From the NCBI RefSeq assembly GCF_008153345.1, contig NZ_CP042818.1:2877001-2941000 (forward strand): a stretch of DNA of 64,000 nucleotides, given 5' to 3'. The notes beneath the pieces were generated by a model. That model saw nothing but the letters and a program-made list of their open reading frames with translations, searched no databases and had not been told where the DNA came from. Below, one piece after another: positions 29,246 through 38,640 of the stretch (position 1 is the stretch's first letter; each line of letters starts with the position of its first letter). This DNA comes from Treponema phagedenis. Its GTDB lineage: Bacteria; Spirochaetota; Spirochaetia; Treponematales; Treponemataceae. Position numbers and translations under genes: made by a program.

Positions 29246-29332
29246 GGGTTAAGTGATTAAAAAACGCTATATTAATTTACTTACCTTACTGCATCTTTTG
29301 TAAAAATATAAGGAACTGTCTGGCAGCAGTTT

Positions 29333-30271
29333 TTAAAGGCTTTCCGTAGATTCTTTTGTAACGTTTTTCGGTCTCTGTTTAAGAAACGAAAGCTTTGTCT
29401 CCGAAATAATAATTGCCAAAACGATGAGCGTGCCTCCAATAAAAAGGGCAACTGTCGGTTTTTCGCTCGTAAAAATAATAGAAATAATAAGTGCAAAAAG
29501 GGATTCCAGCGAATAAATAAGCGAAGCGGTGGTAGCCGGCGTATTTTTTTGTCCGTGGAATTGCATCGGAATTGCAACTGCTGTACAAAGCACCACAAGA
29601 TGGAATATTGCAAACAACGACTGCGTATTCCAAACAGTTTGAGAATTATCTTCAAACAGAACAGTAATAACAAGGGCAAGCAGACCGGCAAAAAAGAATT
29701 GTACAATGGTAAGCAAAATCGCATCAAGGTTGCGCACAATCCGCTCAATTACTACCAGTTGAATCGAAAAAGTAACGCTGGTAAGCAGGGCAAAAACATC
29801 GCCGAGGTTTGCCGCAGCGCCGCTTTCTTGGATAAGTGCAGGCAGGGAAATTGAGCCGATTCCGATAATGCAGATAAAGGCAGCGCTGATGTTATACCCA
29901 TCGAGGGGCGTTTTGTTCATAAAACGGCTGATAAAGGGCACCAGCACACAATAACCCGCAACTAAAAAAGCACTTCTGCCGGGCAGTCCGCCAAAAGTCA
30001 GTATGCCGATTGTTTGCAATGAATAACAGATAAAAGCAATCGCCCCGAGTATTCCTCCGGAGATAATATAGCGCATGTTGACGGCTTTCAATCTCTTATA
30101 AAAAATAATGCAAAGCAGCACAAACGAAAGCCCGAATCTGAGCGCAAGCAGAAAATTCGGTTTAAAAAATGCGGCCGAGTTGCCAAGCACGGTAAAAGAG
30201 CTTCCCCAAATAAGAGTAACAAGCAAAAGTTCCACTCGGGATTTAATTTCCTGTTTTGAAAAAGACTGCAT
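29333..30271 (-). CDS. EamA/DMT-family transporter
   Basis: 312 aa from MQSFSKQEIKSRVELLL. It has ten hydrophobic segments in two EamA repeats: the first begins LLLVTLIWGSSFTVLGNSA, the second GDVFALLTSVTFSIQLVVIERI. Such proteins are drug/metabolite exporters of the inner membrane; the substrate is unknown. The open frame extends 66 codons further upstream, but this start is preferred because a TATAGT -10 box lies 7 nt upstream of it. The last 15 residues are polar. Confidence 0.82.
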   Translation of the reverse strand: MQSFSKQEIKSRVELLLVTLIWGSSFTVLGNSAAFFKPNFLLALRFGLSFVLLCIIFYKRLKAVNMRYIISGGILGAIAFICYSLQTIGILTFGGLPGRSAFLVAGYCVLVPFISRFMNKTPLDGYNISAAFICIIGIGSISLPALIQESGAAANLGDVFALLTSVTFSIQLVVIERIVRNLDAILLTIVQFFFAGLLALVITVLFEDNSQTVWNTQSLFAIFHLVVLCTAVAIPMQFHGQKNTPATTASLIYSLESLFALIISIIFTSEKPTVALFIGGTLIVLAIIISETKLSFLKQRPKNVTKESTESL

Positions 30272-30278
30272 AGCGCAG

Positions 30279-30284
30279 ACTATA
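30279..30284 (-). promoter_or_regulatory. -10 box of the EamA gene, leaderless geometry
   Basis: On the minus strand TATAGT is followed by 7 nt and then ATG. The -35 is weak (TTTTAT, 17 nt upstream). No ribosome binding site is seen. Confidence 0.4.
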
Positions 30285-30369
30285 CAAAAAAAACGAAAAT
30301 TATAAAAGCGGGTACCGGTGCGGCGCACAACAAGAGCATGAACAAAGGGCGCCTGTCCTTTTACCCTCG

Positions 30370-30480
30370 CTTTTAATACAAACCAAGACAATTTTATAAA
30401 AAGAGCCCGACACGGCGCAAGGGCGAGCAATTTACCATAGGAATGCTTAAATCCACAAGCCCCTGCCAACGATCTGATTA
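30370..30480 (+). repeat. Repeat element, partial
   Basis: It starts AATACAAACCAAGACAATTT, then AAAGAGCCCGACACGGCGCA and GCAATTTACCATAGGAATGC. The usual far end is lost. The remaining gap to 30861 holds a GGGGCGGCAGCCCCTTGTAC piece, a low-complexity CTCCGCTATCGCTTCG segment also found at about 10120, and no gene. Confidence 0.65.
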
Positions 30481-30861
30481 ACCCAAGGCTTACGCGAGGT
30501 ACAAGGGGCGGCAGCCCCTTGTACCTCGCGTTTAAGTGCCGATCCCAAGCGATGTTTAAAATCGGAAATTCTCATTTTTAGATTTCGATTTTCAACTCGT
30601 CGACTTAGTTTATCACAAATATAAAAAACGAAGTCATGGACTCCGCTATCGCTTCGCTTTTTTTTACGCTATTTTAAGCGCGCAAAAAGGATTTGGCTTC
30701 GTCCGCCTAATGCAAAGCTTTATTACCACAACAGCTCTCCCCTATCCACATTGTCTTTTTCACGTATCTTCATATAGATCCTTTTCATAACAATTCATGT
30801 AAAGGTTCTTGAGCTTGCCGCTATTCATTCGCTGCTTAAATTCTTGCTTGAATTTTTCAGT

Positions 30862-32529
30862 ATGAACATTTATACTGCAAGAGTGCGTAAGCATTTTATT
30901 TTTATTTTTTTACTTTTCTCTTATACTTGTTTTGCGGATTTAGATATTTCGAATTCTTCCTTTTATGATTATGATAATGCACAACTTTCCTTGCGGGCAA
31001 TTCAGCTCGCGTATCCCGAATTGGAAGCTCATGTGGTATACGATCCGCAGGCAAAGGATTGGTGCTTGCAAACAAAAAAGGAAACACTGTACTGGGCACA
31101 CGGAAGAATGTTGTCGAAAAATGAAAAAGATCGATGGAACGAGTGGCGAGCGCTTATCGATTATTTTTATCCTGACACTCCTTTTGATCCGCAGTATTTA
31201 ATAAAAGAAGAACTTGAGCGTTTAAAGCCCCGGAATCTTGCGCCTTCCCGAGCCAAGATGAAAACATATAATAATGCTTTTTTTAAGCTTTTATACGGGA
31301 ATTATACAAAGTCGGACATATTGAAAAAACTTACCCGCCGTTACACTTTTTTGGGAAAACCGATATTTATACACAAACATATTGCCGGCAAGTTAACTGC
31401 CGTTGAAAATAAAATCTTTGCAAAAGCTCACCGCTCTCCTGAAGTGCGTCAGTTTGTTAAAAATGTTTTGAGAGCTGACGGGTTTAGCTGGCGAAGTATT
31501 CGCGATTCTGAACAGCGCAGCAATCACAGCTGGGGAATTGCACTGGATATCCTCCCAAAAGATTGGAAAAAATATAATGTATACTGGCTCTGGGCTGCAC
31601 ATAAAAAAGAAATGTGGATGAAAATTCCTCCTAAAAACCGCTGGAGCCCGCCTCAAGAAATTATCGATATTTTTGAAAGTGAGGGGTTTATTTGGGGCGG
31701 TAAGTGGATGCTTTGGGATACCATGCATTTTGAATATCGCCCCGAGCTTATCATATTACAAAAACTCCTTTCCGAGAATAAAGAGTATCGGTATCATGAG
31801 GAAAACATCCGTATTTCTTCTGAGGATTTTCCGCCCGATTATTTTTTACCGGAGGTTGTTTTTGCAGAAAAAAATATACTGAAAAAAAACCACCCGGTGT
31901 CTAAAAGCGAATTATTTTCTGACGCGGTAAAAAATACGCTTGCACAACAACAAACGTTATCTGCCGTATTGAACGTATCTTTTAAAAAATATATTTTTAT
32001 TCCCGTGCAAGAACCGAAAAATATACAAACCGCAGTTTTTGCACTCATTAATCGACAAACAAGTCAATTTGCAAAAAACAAAAAAGCGATGCAGCATAAA
32101 AGAGAAAACATGCTGACAGATTTTAAAACTGCATATATTTCGGTTCTGCAAATTCTTGAAAACCACAAAAAGGCGACTGCAATGCTCCTCCCCGCATTGG
32201 TCCAGGATAATAGAAAACTGCAAGCTCGATCCGAACTCTATATGCAGGCAATTAAAAACGCCTCAATTGAAGCAAAAAAAATCCGCGCAAAACACCGAAT
32301 AACTTCAAAAGAAGAGTCTGTAAAAGAAGCCCTCCTTTTTGCGACTACCATGGAAAAAAGGCAAAAAGATAGTATACATTCACTCGGCATTATATCGCCG
32401 GTAAATATTTTTCCTGAACACTTCGGCATATTCGGCAGTTTGAAAAACGCTCTTGTTTTTGCCAAATCCTATGATTTAAAACAAACAACTGCCGAAAATT
32501 TTATAAACCCAATTATCTTATCCCGCTAA
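30862..32529 (+). CDS. M15-family peptidase (VanY/D-Ala-D-Ala carboxypeptidase-like), exported
   Basis: About 555 aa from MNIYTARVRKHFIFIFLLF, a signal peptide ending near TCFA. The zinc site of M15_4/VanY-type enzymes is visible as NHSWGIALDI (H222, D229) and DTMHFEYRPE (H289), so it should trim D-amino-acid ends of peptidoglycan peptides in the periplasm. After the catalytic domain (about 180-300) follows a long Lys/Ala/Glu-rich helical C-terminal region (about 330-540) not usual in the family, perhaps a coiled coil or cell-wall anchor. An upstream in-frame start at 30844 would only lengthen the signal peptide. Confidence 0.8.
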   Translation: MNIYTARVRKHFIFIFLLFSYTCFADLDISNSSFYDYDNAQLSLRAIQLAYPELEAHVVYDPQAKDWCLQTKKETLYWAHGRMLSKNEKDRWNEWRALIDYFYPDTPFDPQYLIKEELERLKPRNLAPSRAKMKTYNNAFFKLLYGNYTKSDILKKLTRRYTFLGKPIFIHKHIAGKLTAVENKIFAKAHRSPEVRQFVKNVLRADGFSWRSIRDSEQRSNHSWGIALDILPKDWKKYNVYWLWAAHKKEMWMKIPPKNRWSPPQEIIDIFESEGFIWGGKWMLWDTMHFEYRPELIILQKLLSENKEYRYHEENIRISSEDFPPDYFLPEVVFAEKNILKKNHPVSKSELFSDAVKNTLAQQQTLSAVLNVSFKKYIFIPVQEPKNIQTAVFALINRQTSQFAKNKKAMQHKRENMLTDFKTAYISVLQILENHKKATAMLLPALVQDNRKLQARSELYMQAIKNASIEAKKIRAKHRITSKEESVKEALLFATTMEKRQKDSIHSLGIISPVNIFPEHFGIFGSLKNALVFAKSYDLKQTTAENFINPIILSR

Positions 32530-32570
32530 TTGCGCGGATACAATGCGGATAACCAACTTGGAGTATTAGC

Positions 32571-32996
32571 ATGATTTCTATCACAGAGATGAGTTTTTTA
32601 TATTTTATCCTCGGCAGCTTATCGGCAGCTTTTTTAATCTTTTTTATAGGCTTGAGCATGGGTAAACTTACCGCAAGAAAAGAAATGCAACGACTTTTAA
32701 AAGAAGCCCGTGAAGATGCGGTAAAACGCTCTCGGGCTGTACTCGGCGGGCAATTTTCAGAACAGATTGCGCCCTTTTTACCCGGCTTCCCCGCAGACCC
32801 TACGGAAATTCGTTTTATTGGAAAGCCCATAGATTTTATCGCTTTTGTCGGCAACTCCATGGAAGATATTTCAGAAGTGCTTTTCATTGAAGTAAAATCA
32901 GGAAAATCGGAGTTAAGCAAAACGGAAAAATCTCTTAAACGAGCTATTGAAAGCGGTTTTGTTCGCTGGGTTGAGTATCGAGTACCGCCGTATTAA
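32571..32996 (+). CDS. Membrane-anchored Holliday-junction-resolvase-like endonuclease (PF10107-like)
   Basis: 141 aa. An N-terminal transmembrane helix (FLYFILGSLSAAFLIFFIGL) and a basic stretch lead to a PD-(D/E)XK-type core: PTEIRFIGKPIDFIAF and VLFIEVKSGKSELSKTEKSL, with the EVK motif as catalytic centre, ending RWVEYRV. This matches the family of small proteins described as endonucleases related to archaeal Holliday junction resolvases. A GGAG sits 9 nt before the ATG. The biological role is not established. Confidence 0.72.
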   Translation: MISITEMSFLYFILGSLSAAFLIFFIGLSMGKLTARKEMQRLLKEAREDAVKRSRAVLGGQFSEQIAPFLPGFPADPTEIRFIGKPIDFIAFVGNSMEDISEVLFIEVKSGKSELSKTEKSLKRAIESGFVRWVEYRVPPY

Positions 32997-33000
32997 ATTA

Positions 33001-33050
33001 GTTGTGCTTTGTAAACAATTCCGGTGTGTCGAACTCTTTTTAAAATGTAC
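33001..33050 (-). repeat. Isolated end of the repeat element
   Basis: GTGTGTCGAACTCTTTTTAAAATGTA is a diverged inverted copy of the GACAC end next to the A/T-rich flank. It lies between convergent genes and could double as a weak bidirectional terminator. Confidence 0.45.
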
Positions 33051-33054
33051 TTAA

Positions 33055-33462
33055 TTATTTTTTAAATCTGCAATCAGGGCAACCTAAGATATGAATGTGT
33101 TTGCTTTCGTCCTTACGCTCAAAAAGCCGCGCAATCAGGTAAGATTCTCCACCGAGCTTTTTATGGCAAACAGGGCAAGATCGTTCAACATTAGATTCAG
33201 TATGCGGATAGCAGTGCGGACAGCCGTAAATATAGCAAAGTTTATCGTCCGAATCGGAATACACTGCAGACTGCACACGTTCGTTCTTTTTTAACTTTTT
33301 TCCGCAAACAGGGCAAAACCCTGGATCGCCGGCTTTTCCATATTCAGGTATTTTTTCCTGCCCCGCTTTTTTAGTGAACATGCTGAAAACAGCGTAACCG
33401 ATCACTAATAAAAAAATACCAACAAATGTTAATATAAGCCAAGAAAACGGAGATGTAATCAT
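33055..33462 (-). CDS. Membrane-anchored zinc-ribbon protein, function unknown
   Basis: 135 aa. An N-terminal helix (SWLILTFVGIFLLVIGYAVFSMF) is followed by a cytoplasmic domain with four paired-cysteine knuckles: CPVCGKKL, CPHC, CPVCHKKL and CPDC. Two knuckle pairs suggest two zinc ribbons. No catalytic motif is seen. The promoter with leaderless geometry lies directly upstream. Confidence 0.65.
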   Translation of the reverse strand: MITSPFSWLILTFVGIFLLVIGYAVFSMFTKKAGQEKIPEYGKAGDPGFCPVCGKKLKKNERVQSAVYSDSDDKLCYIYGCPHCYPHTESNVERSCPVCHKKLGGESYLIARLFERKDESKHIHILGCPDCRFKK

Positions 33463-33469
33463 ATGTGGT

Positions 33470-33498
33470 AGTATATACTTTTTTTCGTTTTATTGCAA
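33470..33498 (-). promoter_or_regulatory. Promoter of the zinc-ribbon gene, leaderless geometry
   Basis: Minus strand: TTGCAA (33498-33493), 17-nt spacer, TATACT (33475-33470), then 7 nt to the ATG at 33462. No ribosome binding site. Confidence 0.6.
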
Positions 33499-33639
33499 AG
33501 CCTTTCAAATACAAAGAACCGGAGTTTATGCATAAAAATTTTTACCTCTTTATTGTGTGAGAGACATCGGTGAAAATAATTTACACAACAAAAAGCATAC
33601 CACATTGCTTCCAAGACGAGTTCTTAGTTCGAGGGCGAA

Positions 33640-34110
33640 GCTTTACAATTTTTCTATACTTCGCCTCCGAGTTTTGCCTGGTTACGCCGGAGTATCAGGC
33701 AAAACATCGTTCGGAATTGAACAACGGTGAGTAACTTACCATAGTAATGCTGAATCTACACGCCACTTATGGTTAATGTTCATAAGTAATTTCATTCCTC
33801 CAGTTTAATGTAATACGTCAATAATTTCACCTCGGTAAAATATAGGGGTGAAATATTCATTGAAAACTTATAGGGGTGAAATTATCACAGATTAAAGACA
33901 TTTTATAAAAAAGAGCTTGACACAACGGGTTGGTTTTGCCATCCATGTCAAAAACTAACCTGGCTGCGTGGAACCACCGCCATCCGTAGCGGTTCTGAGT
34001 TTGACAACGGTGAGCAATTTACCATAGTGATGCTGAAGCTGCAAGTTAATTATGATTAACACTCAAAGTAGTATAACAGCAGCTTAATTATACAAAACGC
34101 TGCACGAGTT
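33640..34110 (+). repeat. Repeat cluster with two elements and a GGGGTGAAAT doublet
   Basis: The first part (33650-33720) has GCGAAG/CTTCGC and GTTTTGCCTG/CAGGCAAAAC hairpins, then CAACGGTGAGTAACTTACC. The second part begins AAAGAGCTTGACACAACG (about 33910), with a TTTTGCC-type and an ACCGCC/GCGGT hairpin, and ends CTTAATTATACAAAACGCTG. Between them ATAGGGGTGAAAT occurs twice (33842-33854 and 33870-33882) with an inverted ATTTCACC at 33824-33831. The gap 33463-34144 has no gene. Confidence 0.7.
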
Positions 34111-34144
34111 GAGACATCGAAAGGGCGTTGTTGCAGGGTGTTTT

Positions 34145-34726
34145 TCAGATTTGTTTTTTCGGGTGTTTTAAAATTACCCATGTTGTTCCGCTGCCGCCGT
34201 CTTTGCTTTTAGGATGTGTGCATTCGCCGGCAAGAGGGCTGCCTTCCAAATAGTTTTTAACAAATTTTTTAAGGATTGCTTCTCCTTCGGAGTGGTTTCC
34301 CTTTCCGTGAATAATTGCAATTTTGCGGAGGCGTTGTGCTGCGGCGGCGGAAAAAAAATTATTTAAGGCAATCTCCGCTTCATCCGTTGTTAAGCCGTGT
34401 AAATCGATTTCGGCATCAGGGCGCATTGCACGTATTTTTTTCCGTTGCTCTGCAAGGCTTTCGCTTTGTTTTTCCGCAAGCGCTTGTGCATCTTTGTCGA
34501 TAATTCCATAGCGTCTTAACGCAAGCTCCATCGGATGTATTTGCTGACGGTTTTGTTCATTCATCAATTTTTCTATAGCACTTGCCGGGTGTTTTTTAGT
34601 TGAATCGGTTTGTTTTTTTTGTGCGGAAATTTCCGTGTGCATATCCCATTGCTTGAGAATTTCAGCAAAGCCTGTGGAGTTTTGAAGCGCTTCGTCAAAG
34701 CTTGGTATCTTATTTTTCTTAGCCAT
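34145..34726 (-). CDS. Smr-domain protein
   Basis: 193 aa. The C-terminal half is a complete Smr domain: AEIDLHGLTTDEAEIALNNF, KIAIIHGKGNHSEGEAILK and a final GGSGTTWVILK. Smr domains are found in MutS2 and in stand-alone nucleases (nicking or RNA-cleaving). The N-terminal half is charged and unstructured. It is the last gene of the bat operon, 8 nt after batD, with a GAGGG ribosome binding site. The link to Bat proteins is positional only. Confidence 0.82.
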   Translation of the reverse strand: MAKKNKIPSFDEALQNSTGFAEILKQWDMHTEISAQKKQTDSTKKHPASAIEKLMNEQNRQQIHPMELALRRYGIIDKDAQALAEKQSESLAEQRKKIRAMRPDAEIDLHGLTTDEAEIALNNFFSAAAAQRLRKIAIIHGKGNHSEGEAILKKFVKNYLEGSPLAGECTHPKSKDGGSGTTWVILKHPKKQI

Positions 34727-34734
34727 GAGACCCT

Positions 34735-36135
34735 CTATTTGTTATGGTAAAAAAGCAGAAAATCTTTTTGAATCCAGCCGTAGGTGTTGTTAATTGTTTT
34801 GACATAATACCAAAGTCCCGCCTTTTTTTCAATGATAAGTGTTTCTCCTTCCATTGGTTCTGCAATGACAGAAGCAGATGTTTCGGGAACTGTATAAATA
34901 AGCGGATTTTGGTTTTCTATTGAGCGGCAAAGAGCGGTTTCTTTAAAGATTGAAGCGCGAGAAAGGATGTGAAAACTTATGAGTACAAAAAAGATACTAA
35001 AAAAAACAAACAAGACCAAGAATACGCGTTTTTGGTTTTTCATTTTTACAAGGTGGAATATAATTGCCGCAATAAAAAGAATCACAAATGCCGAGAAAAA
35101 GAGTGTTAGTTTTGGAAGCGAATGGACGGGGAAGCTTTTTTCAATTCCGAGTTTAGCTTCAATTTCTTTTTGTTGTTTTTGAAGCGTATAGGTGAAAAAA
35201 GAATTTCGCTGTTGTTTTCTCAGCTGTGAAAGTTTTTTTATAAGCGGCGCAGTATCCGCCTGTGCTCTTTTTTTGGGTAAAGGCTCTTGTGCTGGTTTTA
35301 TAAAAGCGCTCTCCGTAAAGCTCTCGTGTGTAGCGGATGCCTCTTGTGTAAATTTTGCATTGGGGTGTACCTGAATTGTTTGCGGTTGTGTTTTTATTTC
35401 CATACCGTCTGAAAGCATAATTGTTGCAAAGGGAAGACTTATTTCTCCGGAAGTGATTGGCGTCCATGTAAATTCAGCAGCGATATACAGGTATTCATTT
35501 TTTTCTTTTGAAATAAATTCATCGTTTTTTGAGACTACCGCATTTTCCGGTGCGGGACAATACACGGATTTAATACGTACTCCTTTTTTTGCGCTTTCCG
35601 CATTATTAAATTCTCCGCAAAGAAAAAGGGGATATGTTTTGCCCTGTATAATTTTTTCTGTATTGCTGTGTGTGCTGTTTTCCGCCTCGATTATCCATGT
35701 GAATTGGGTTTGCGTCGAAAGAGGCGGTGCGGTTACTGTTAAAGAAAAGGGATCTGAAACTTTAAATTGTTTAGTTTTTGATTTTATAAAAACGGGGCCG
35801 ATTGTAAATTCTCCCGCAGAATGAAAAACATAGGTATAGGTAATTTCTTTGCCTTTAGCGCCGGTCATACTGTCAACCGCAATTCGCTCTGCACTTTTCG
35901 GAAGGTTTTCAATGAGAAAATCCGAGTCGGCATCTATTTTGTAAATAGTAAATTGCTTACTTATGCGTATGCCGATTTTAAACGGCGCTCCTTTTTGGAT
36001 AGTATTTGTTAGTAAAAACAATGCGTAAGCTTCATCAGGAAAAAGGATAGTAAGCGGAAAGAACAAAAGCAGTCCTAAAAAAATTAATAATCGTTTGCGT
36101 GCGGTTTGTATTCTTGTTGATTTTTCTTTTTCCAT
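34735..36135 (-). CDS. batD: BatD-like protein with C-terminal SH3 domain
   Basis: 466 aa: a signal peptide (LLIFLGLLLFFPLTILF), BatD-type beta domains (GAPFKIGIRISKQFTIYKID, TYTYVFHSAGEFTIGPVFI, ITSGEISLPFATIML), two membrane segments near 335-390, and a bacterial SH3-like end (ETLIIEKKAGLWYYVKTINNTYGWIQKDFLLF). AGGAGG lies upstream of the ATG, which overlaps the TPR gene by 52 nt. BatD is a membrane protein of the Bacteroides/Leptospira aerotolerance cluster. The SH3 tail replaces the DUF-type end of many relatives. Confidence 0.72.
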   Translation of the reverse strand: MEKEKSTRIQTARKRLLIFLGLLLFFPLTILFPDEAYALFLLTNTIQKGAPFKIGIRISKQFTIYKIDADSDFLIENLPKSAERIAVDSMTGAKGKEITYTYVFHSAGEFTIGPVFIKSKTKQFKVSDPFSLTVTAPPLSTQTQFTWIIEAENSTHSNTEKIIQGKTYPLFLCGEFNNAESAKKGVRIKSVYCPAPENAVVSKNDEFISKEKNEYLYIAAEFTWTPITSGEISLPFATIMLSDGMEIKTQPQTIQVHPNAKFTQEASATHESFTESAFIKPAQEPLPKKRAQADTAPLIKKLSQLRKQQRNSFFTYTLQKQQKEIEAKLGIEKSFPVHSLPKLTLFFSAFVILFIAAIIFHLVKMKNQKRVFLVLFVFFSIFFVLISFHILSRASIFKETALCRSIENQNPLIYTVPETSASVIAEPMEGETLIIEKKAGLWYYVKTINNTYGWIQKDFLLFYHNK

Positions 36136-36698
36136 TCCTCTTCCTCCTTTTCGCGTATAATAGTTAATATGATATTTTCTTCAGCATTGATTTTTGTTTC
36201 GATGGAAAGAGACCGTGTTGTTTCTTTTTCCGTAATTGTTTCGTTTTGCTCGGCTGCACGTTTACTGATTTCATAATTTATTTTTGAATCACTTGCAAAG
36301 GGTTCCAACTCTAAACATTGTTTAAAAAATGAGACTGCTTGTTGATAATGCTTTTTCCGGTATGCAATAATACCCGATTGATACAGAATTGCTGCTTGCA
36401 GTTTTTTGTCTTCCGGATCGCTAATTTTTTTTAATCGATCGTTCGCTGCATCGATTTCATCTTGCATAAGATAAGTTGATGCAAGAGCGAAATTTGCATA
36501 ATCGGCGGAATCCTTACTTTTTATTTGTGCAGCTTTTTCATGTGCGTCAAGAAATTTTTTAACCGCCTTGTCCCAGTTTTTATTTTTCCATGATAGATAT
36601 CCGAAAATCATAGTATTTTTTATTTCAAAGGTTTCTGTGCAGGAAAGAAAAAACAGAGAACAAAACAGTACTAAAAAAATCGGTTTTATTTTTTGCAT
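36084..36698 (-). CDS. TPR lipoprotein of the bat cluster (BatC/BatE-like)
   Basis: 204 aa from MQKIKPIFLVLFCSLFFLSC, a lipoprotein signal with C20. It contains tetratricopeptide-type helical pairs (YLSWKNKNWDKAVKKFLDAHE, ILYQSGIIAYRKKHYQQAVSFFKQCLELEP) and a Glu-rich C-terminus. TPR proteins named BatC or BatE are regular members of bat clusters and probably scaffold the BatA/BatB complex. It overlaps batB and batD on either side. Confidence 0.75.
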   Translation of the reverse strand: MQKIKPIFLVLFCSLFFLSCTETFEIKNTMIFGYLSWKNKNWDKAVKKFLDAHEKAAQIKSKDSADYANFALASTYLMQDEIDAANDRLKKISDPEDKKLQAAILYQSGIIAYRKKHYQQAVSFFKQCLELEPFASDSKINYEISKRAAEQNETITEKETTRSLSIETKINAEENIILTIIREKEEEEWKKKNQQEYKPHANDY

Positions 36699-37645
36699 AT
36701 GGAGCCTTCTATAAATAGAGCGATACAAAATAAAACTATCGCTATTGTTATAAATTCAAAAACTCTGCGTACAGGTTTTTGAATATATGTAAATTTATCC
36801 ATCGCTAAATCGGTTTTATTAATTGCTTCAAGAATTACCCATGCGGAACCGCTTACACTCGCAGAGGTATACATACTATTATTTGCGGCAACTTTTACAG
36901 CCTCTTGTAAAACAGTTTCATTCAAAGAAGAGCGATGCAGGGCGGCTTCTCCTTTTTCATTGACAATTGAAACATCCCCGCCTTCTATTGTTCCAAATCC
37001 GACGATGATAAGCTGTATGCCGTGCCTTTGTATTTCTTTTGCAGCTTCTAAAATATTTCCCTCGCTTTGTTCTCCATCGGTGCAAAGAATAATAGTTTTT
37101 GCGGTTGCTCTGTTTTTCGGAAAAACCGCAGCTGCCTTTAAGAGTGCTTTTTGTAAATTTGTTCCGCTTGCCGTGTAAGAAGAAGGAGAAAGACTTTCAA
37201 TTGCTTTAAGCAAAACTTCGTGCTCAAAAGTGAGCGGCACGGATAAAACCGAATCTCCCTTTACCGCCAATAAAGCACAGGATGCGTTTGAAAGTTTTAC
37301 GGTGAGGAATTCGCAAAATCCTTTTGCAAGATTAAGTCGAGACGGTTTAACATCTTTTAAGGTCATGCTCTTAGAAATGTCAACAGCAAAAACCACTGAT
37401 ACGCCCTGCCTCCGAACTGATTTTATTTTTGATCCCCATAAGGGACCTGCTGCCGCCAATACAATAAAAATCCATGCAAAGGCAAAAAGGATGTTTCGTA
37501 TGATTAAAAAGGGTAGAATGCTTTTTTTATGTTGTGCAAAAGAATAGGCGGCATTAATGCGAAAAAGTTTTTTTAAAGAAAAAAACACTGCGGGAATAAC
37601 GAGTACAAGCAATAACAAGAGTCGGGATTTTTCAAAATAAATCAT
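36686..37645 (-). CDS. batB: BatB-like VWA-domain membrane protein
   Basis: 319 aa from MIYFEKSRLLLLL, overlapping batA by 4 nt (ATGA); the longer open frame upstream lies inside batA. It has two N-terminal membrane helices, a von Willebrand A domain with the metal-ion site VVFAVDISKSMTLKD (DxSxS) and TDGEQSEGN, and a C-terminal helix. BatA/BatB-type proteins form inner-membrane complexes implicated in oxidative-stress survival in Bacteroides and Francisella. The role in a treponeme is inferred. Confidence 0.82.
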   Translation of the reverse strand: MIYFEKSRLLLLLVLVIPAVFFSLKKLFRINAAYSFAQHKKSILPFLIIRNILFAFAWIFIVLAAAGPLWGSKIKSVRRQGVSVVFAVDISKSMTLKDVKPSRLNLAKGFCEFLTVKLSNASCALLAVKGDSVLSVPLTFEHEVLLKAIESLSPSSYTASGTNLQKALLKAAAVFPKNRATAKTIILCTDGEQSEGNILEAAKEIQRHGIQLIIVGFGTIEGGDVSIVNEKGEAALHRSSLNETVLQEAVKVAANNSMYTSASVSGSAWVILEAINKTDLAMDKFTYIQKPVRRVFEFITIAIVLFCIALFIEGSICKK

Positions 37646-38640
37646 AGGTACGCCTTCATCAGTATTCTTCGTATTATCCAAACAAGGATAAAAGAAAAAA
37701 CCGCAAACAGAATAAGCGGTTGCCATAACGGAACTTCTTTCACTTCGCTAAACCGCGCGGGAGTCGGAGAAATATTTTGAGAAATGTTTTTGAATATTTC
37801 CTGTAAAGAGGCAAAAGACTTTGCCGAAACATAGATGCCGTTTCCGCGGTGTGCAAGTTCTCTCAACTCTCTTTCATTGAAGATTGTTTGTAATGTTCCT
37901 TCTCGCTTTTCGCCGGTTGAAGGATCAACATATTCAAGATTTGCATAGCCGTCTTTGCCTATCCCGATAATATAAAATCCGATTTTTTTGCTTTTAATAA
38001 GCTCTGCTGCAAGATTAGGATGAATTTCACCGGTGTTGCTTTCTCCATCGGTGAGCAAAATAATCGATTGTGTTTGGACTGTGTTTTTTGCAAAATGAGC
38101 TGCGGCAACAGCGAGTCCCATACCTAAGGCGGTACCTTCTCCAAGCTCGCCTATTTGCAAACTGTTCAATCGTGCAAAAAACTGTTCATGCTGAATGGTC
38201 GGCGGAATAACTAAAGCCGCCGTGCTCGCAAGTGCGGTAAGCCCGAATGCATCGGCAGGATAGGTTTGCACAAAGTCGGTAATAATATCTTTCGCTGCCT
38301 GAATTCTTGTTTTTTCGTTTATGTCTTTTGCCGCCATTGAAGGACTGATATCAATGACAAACATGATTGAGTTTGCCGTTTCCGTATATACATATTCTGT
38401 TTTTAATTTAACCGGTTCCGAGGCGGCAACAATCAAAGCAATAAGCGATAAGAACACAAGAGACTTTGAAAGGAAGGAAAGGCCTCTCATCTGTGAAGAC
38501 GTTTTAATTATTGTATCATTCCAGTTATGAAGGGTAAGAGAAAAAGAAAGCGGTTGAATAATAGCATGTTTTCGTAAAAAATAAAAAAGAGGAAAAATAC
38601 AAAACAACACTAACGCGGCAGGGCGCAAAAAACTAATCAT
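37642..38640 (-). CDS. batA: BatA-like VWA-domain membrane protein
   Basis: 332 aa. Helices near the N-terminus (LVLFCIFPLFYFL and SLVFLSLIALIVAASE) precede a VWA domain with MFVIDISPSMAAKD (DxSxS) and LLTDGESNTGEIHP, and a C-terminal membrane segment (LILFAVFSFILVWIIRRIL). It starts 8 nt inside the preceding gene and overlaps batB by 4 nt, so the whole operon is translationally packed. Confidence 0.83.
   Translation of the reverse strand: MISFLRPAALVLFCIFPLFYFLRKHAIIQPLSFSLTLHNWNDTIIKTSSQMRGLSFLSKSLVFLSLIALIVAASEPVKLKTEYVYTETANSIMFVIDISPSMAAKDINEKTRIQAAKDIITDFVQTYPADAFGLTALASTAALVIPPTIQHEQFFARLNSLQIGELGEGTALGMGLAVAAAHFAKNTVQTQSIILLTDGESNTGEIHPNLAAELIKSKKIGFYIIGIGKDGYANLEYVDPSTGEKREGTLQTIFNERELRELAHRGNGIYVSAKSFASLQEIFKNISQNISPTPARFSEVKEVPLWQPLILFAVFSFILVWIIRRILMKAYL

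Noticed and set aside
33824-33882. Possible CRISPR-like array (ATAGGGGTGAAAT twice, spacing 28 bp)
   Set aside because: Only two direct copies of 13 bp and one inverted copy, no spacers of even length and no cas genes nearby.
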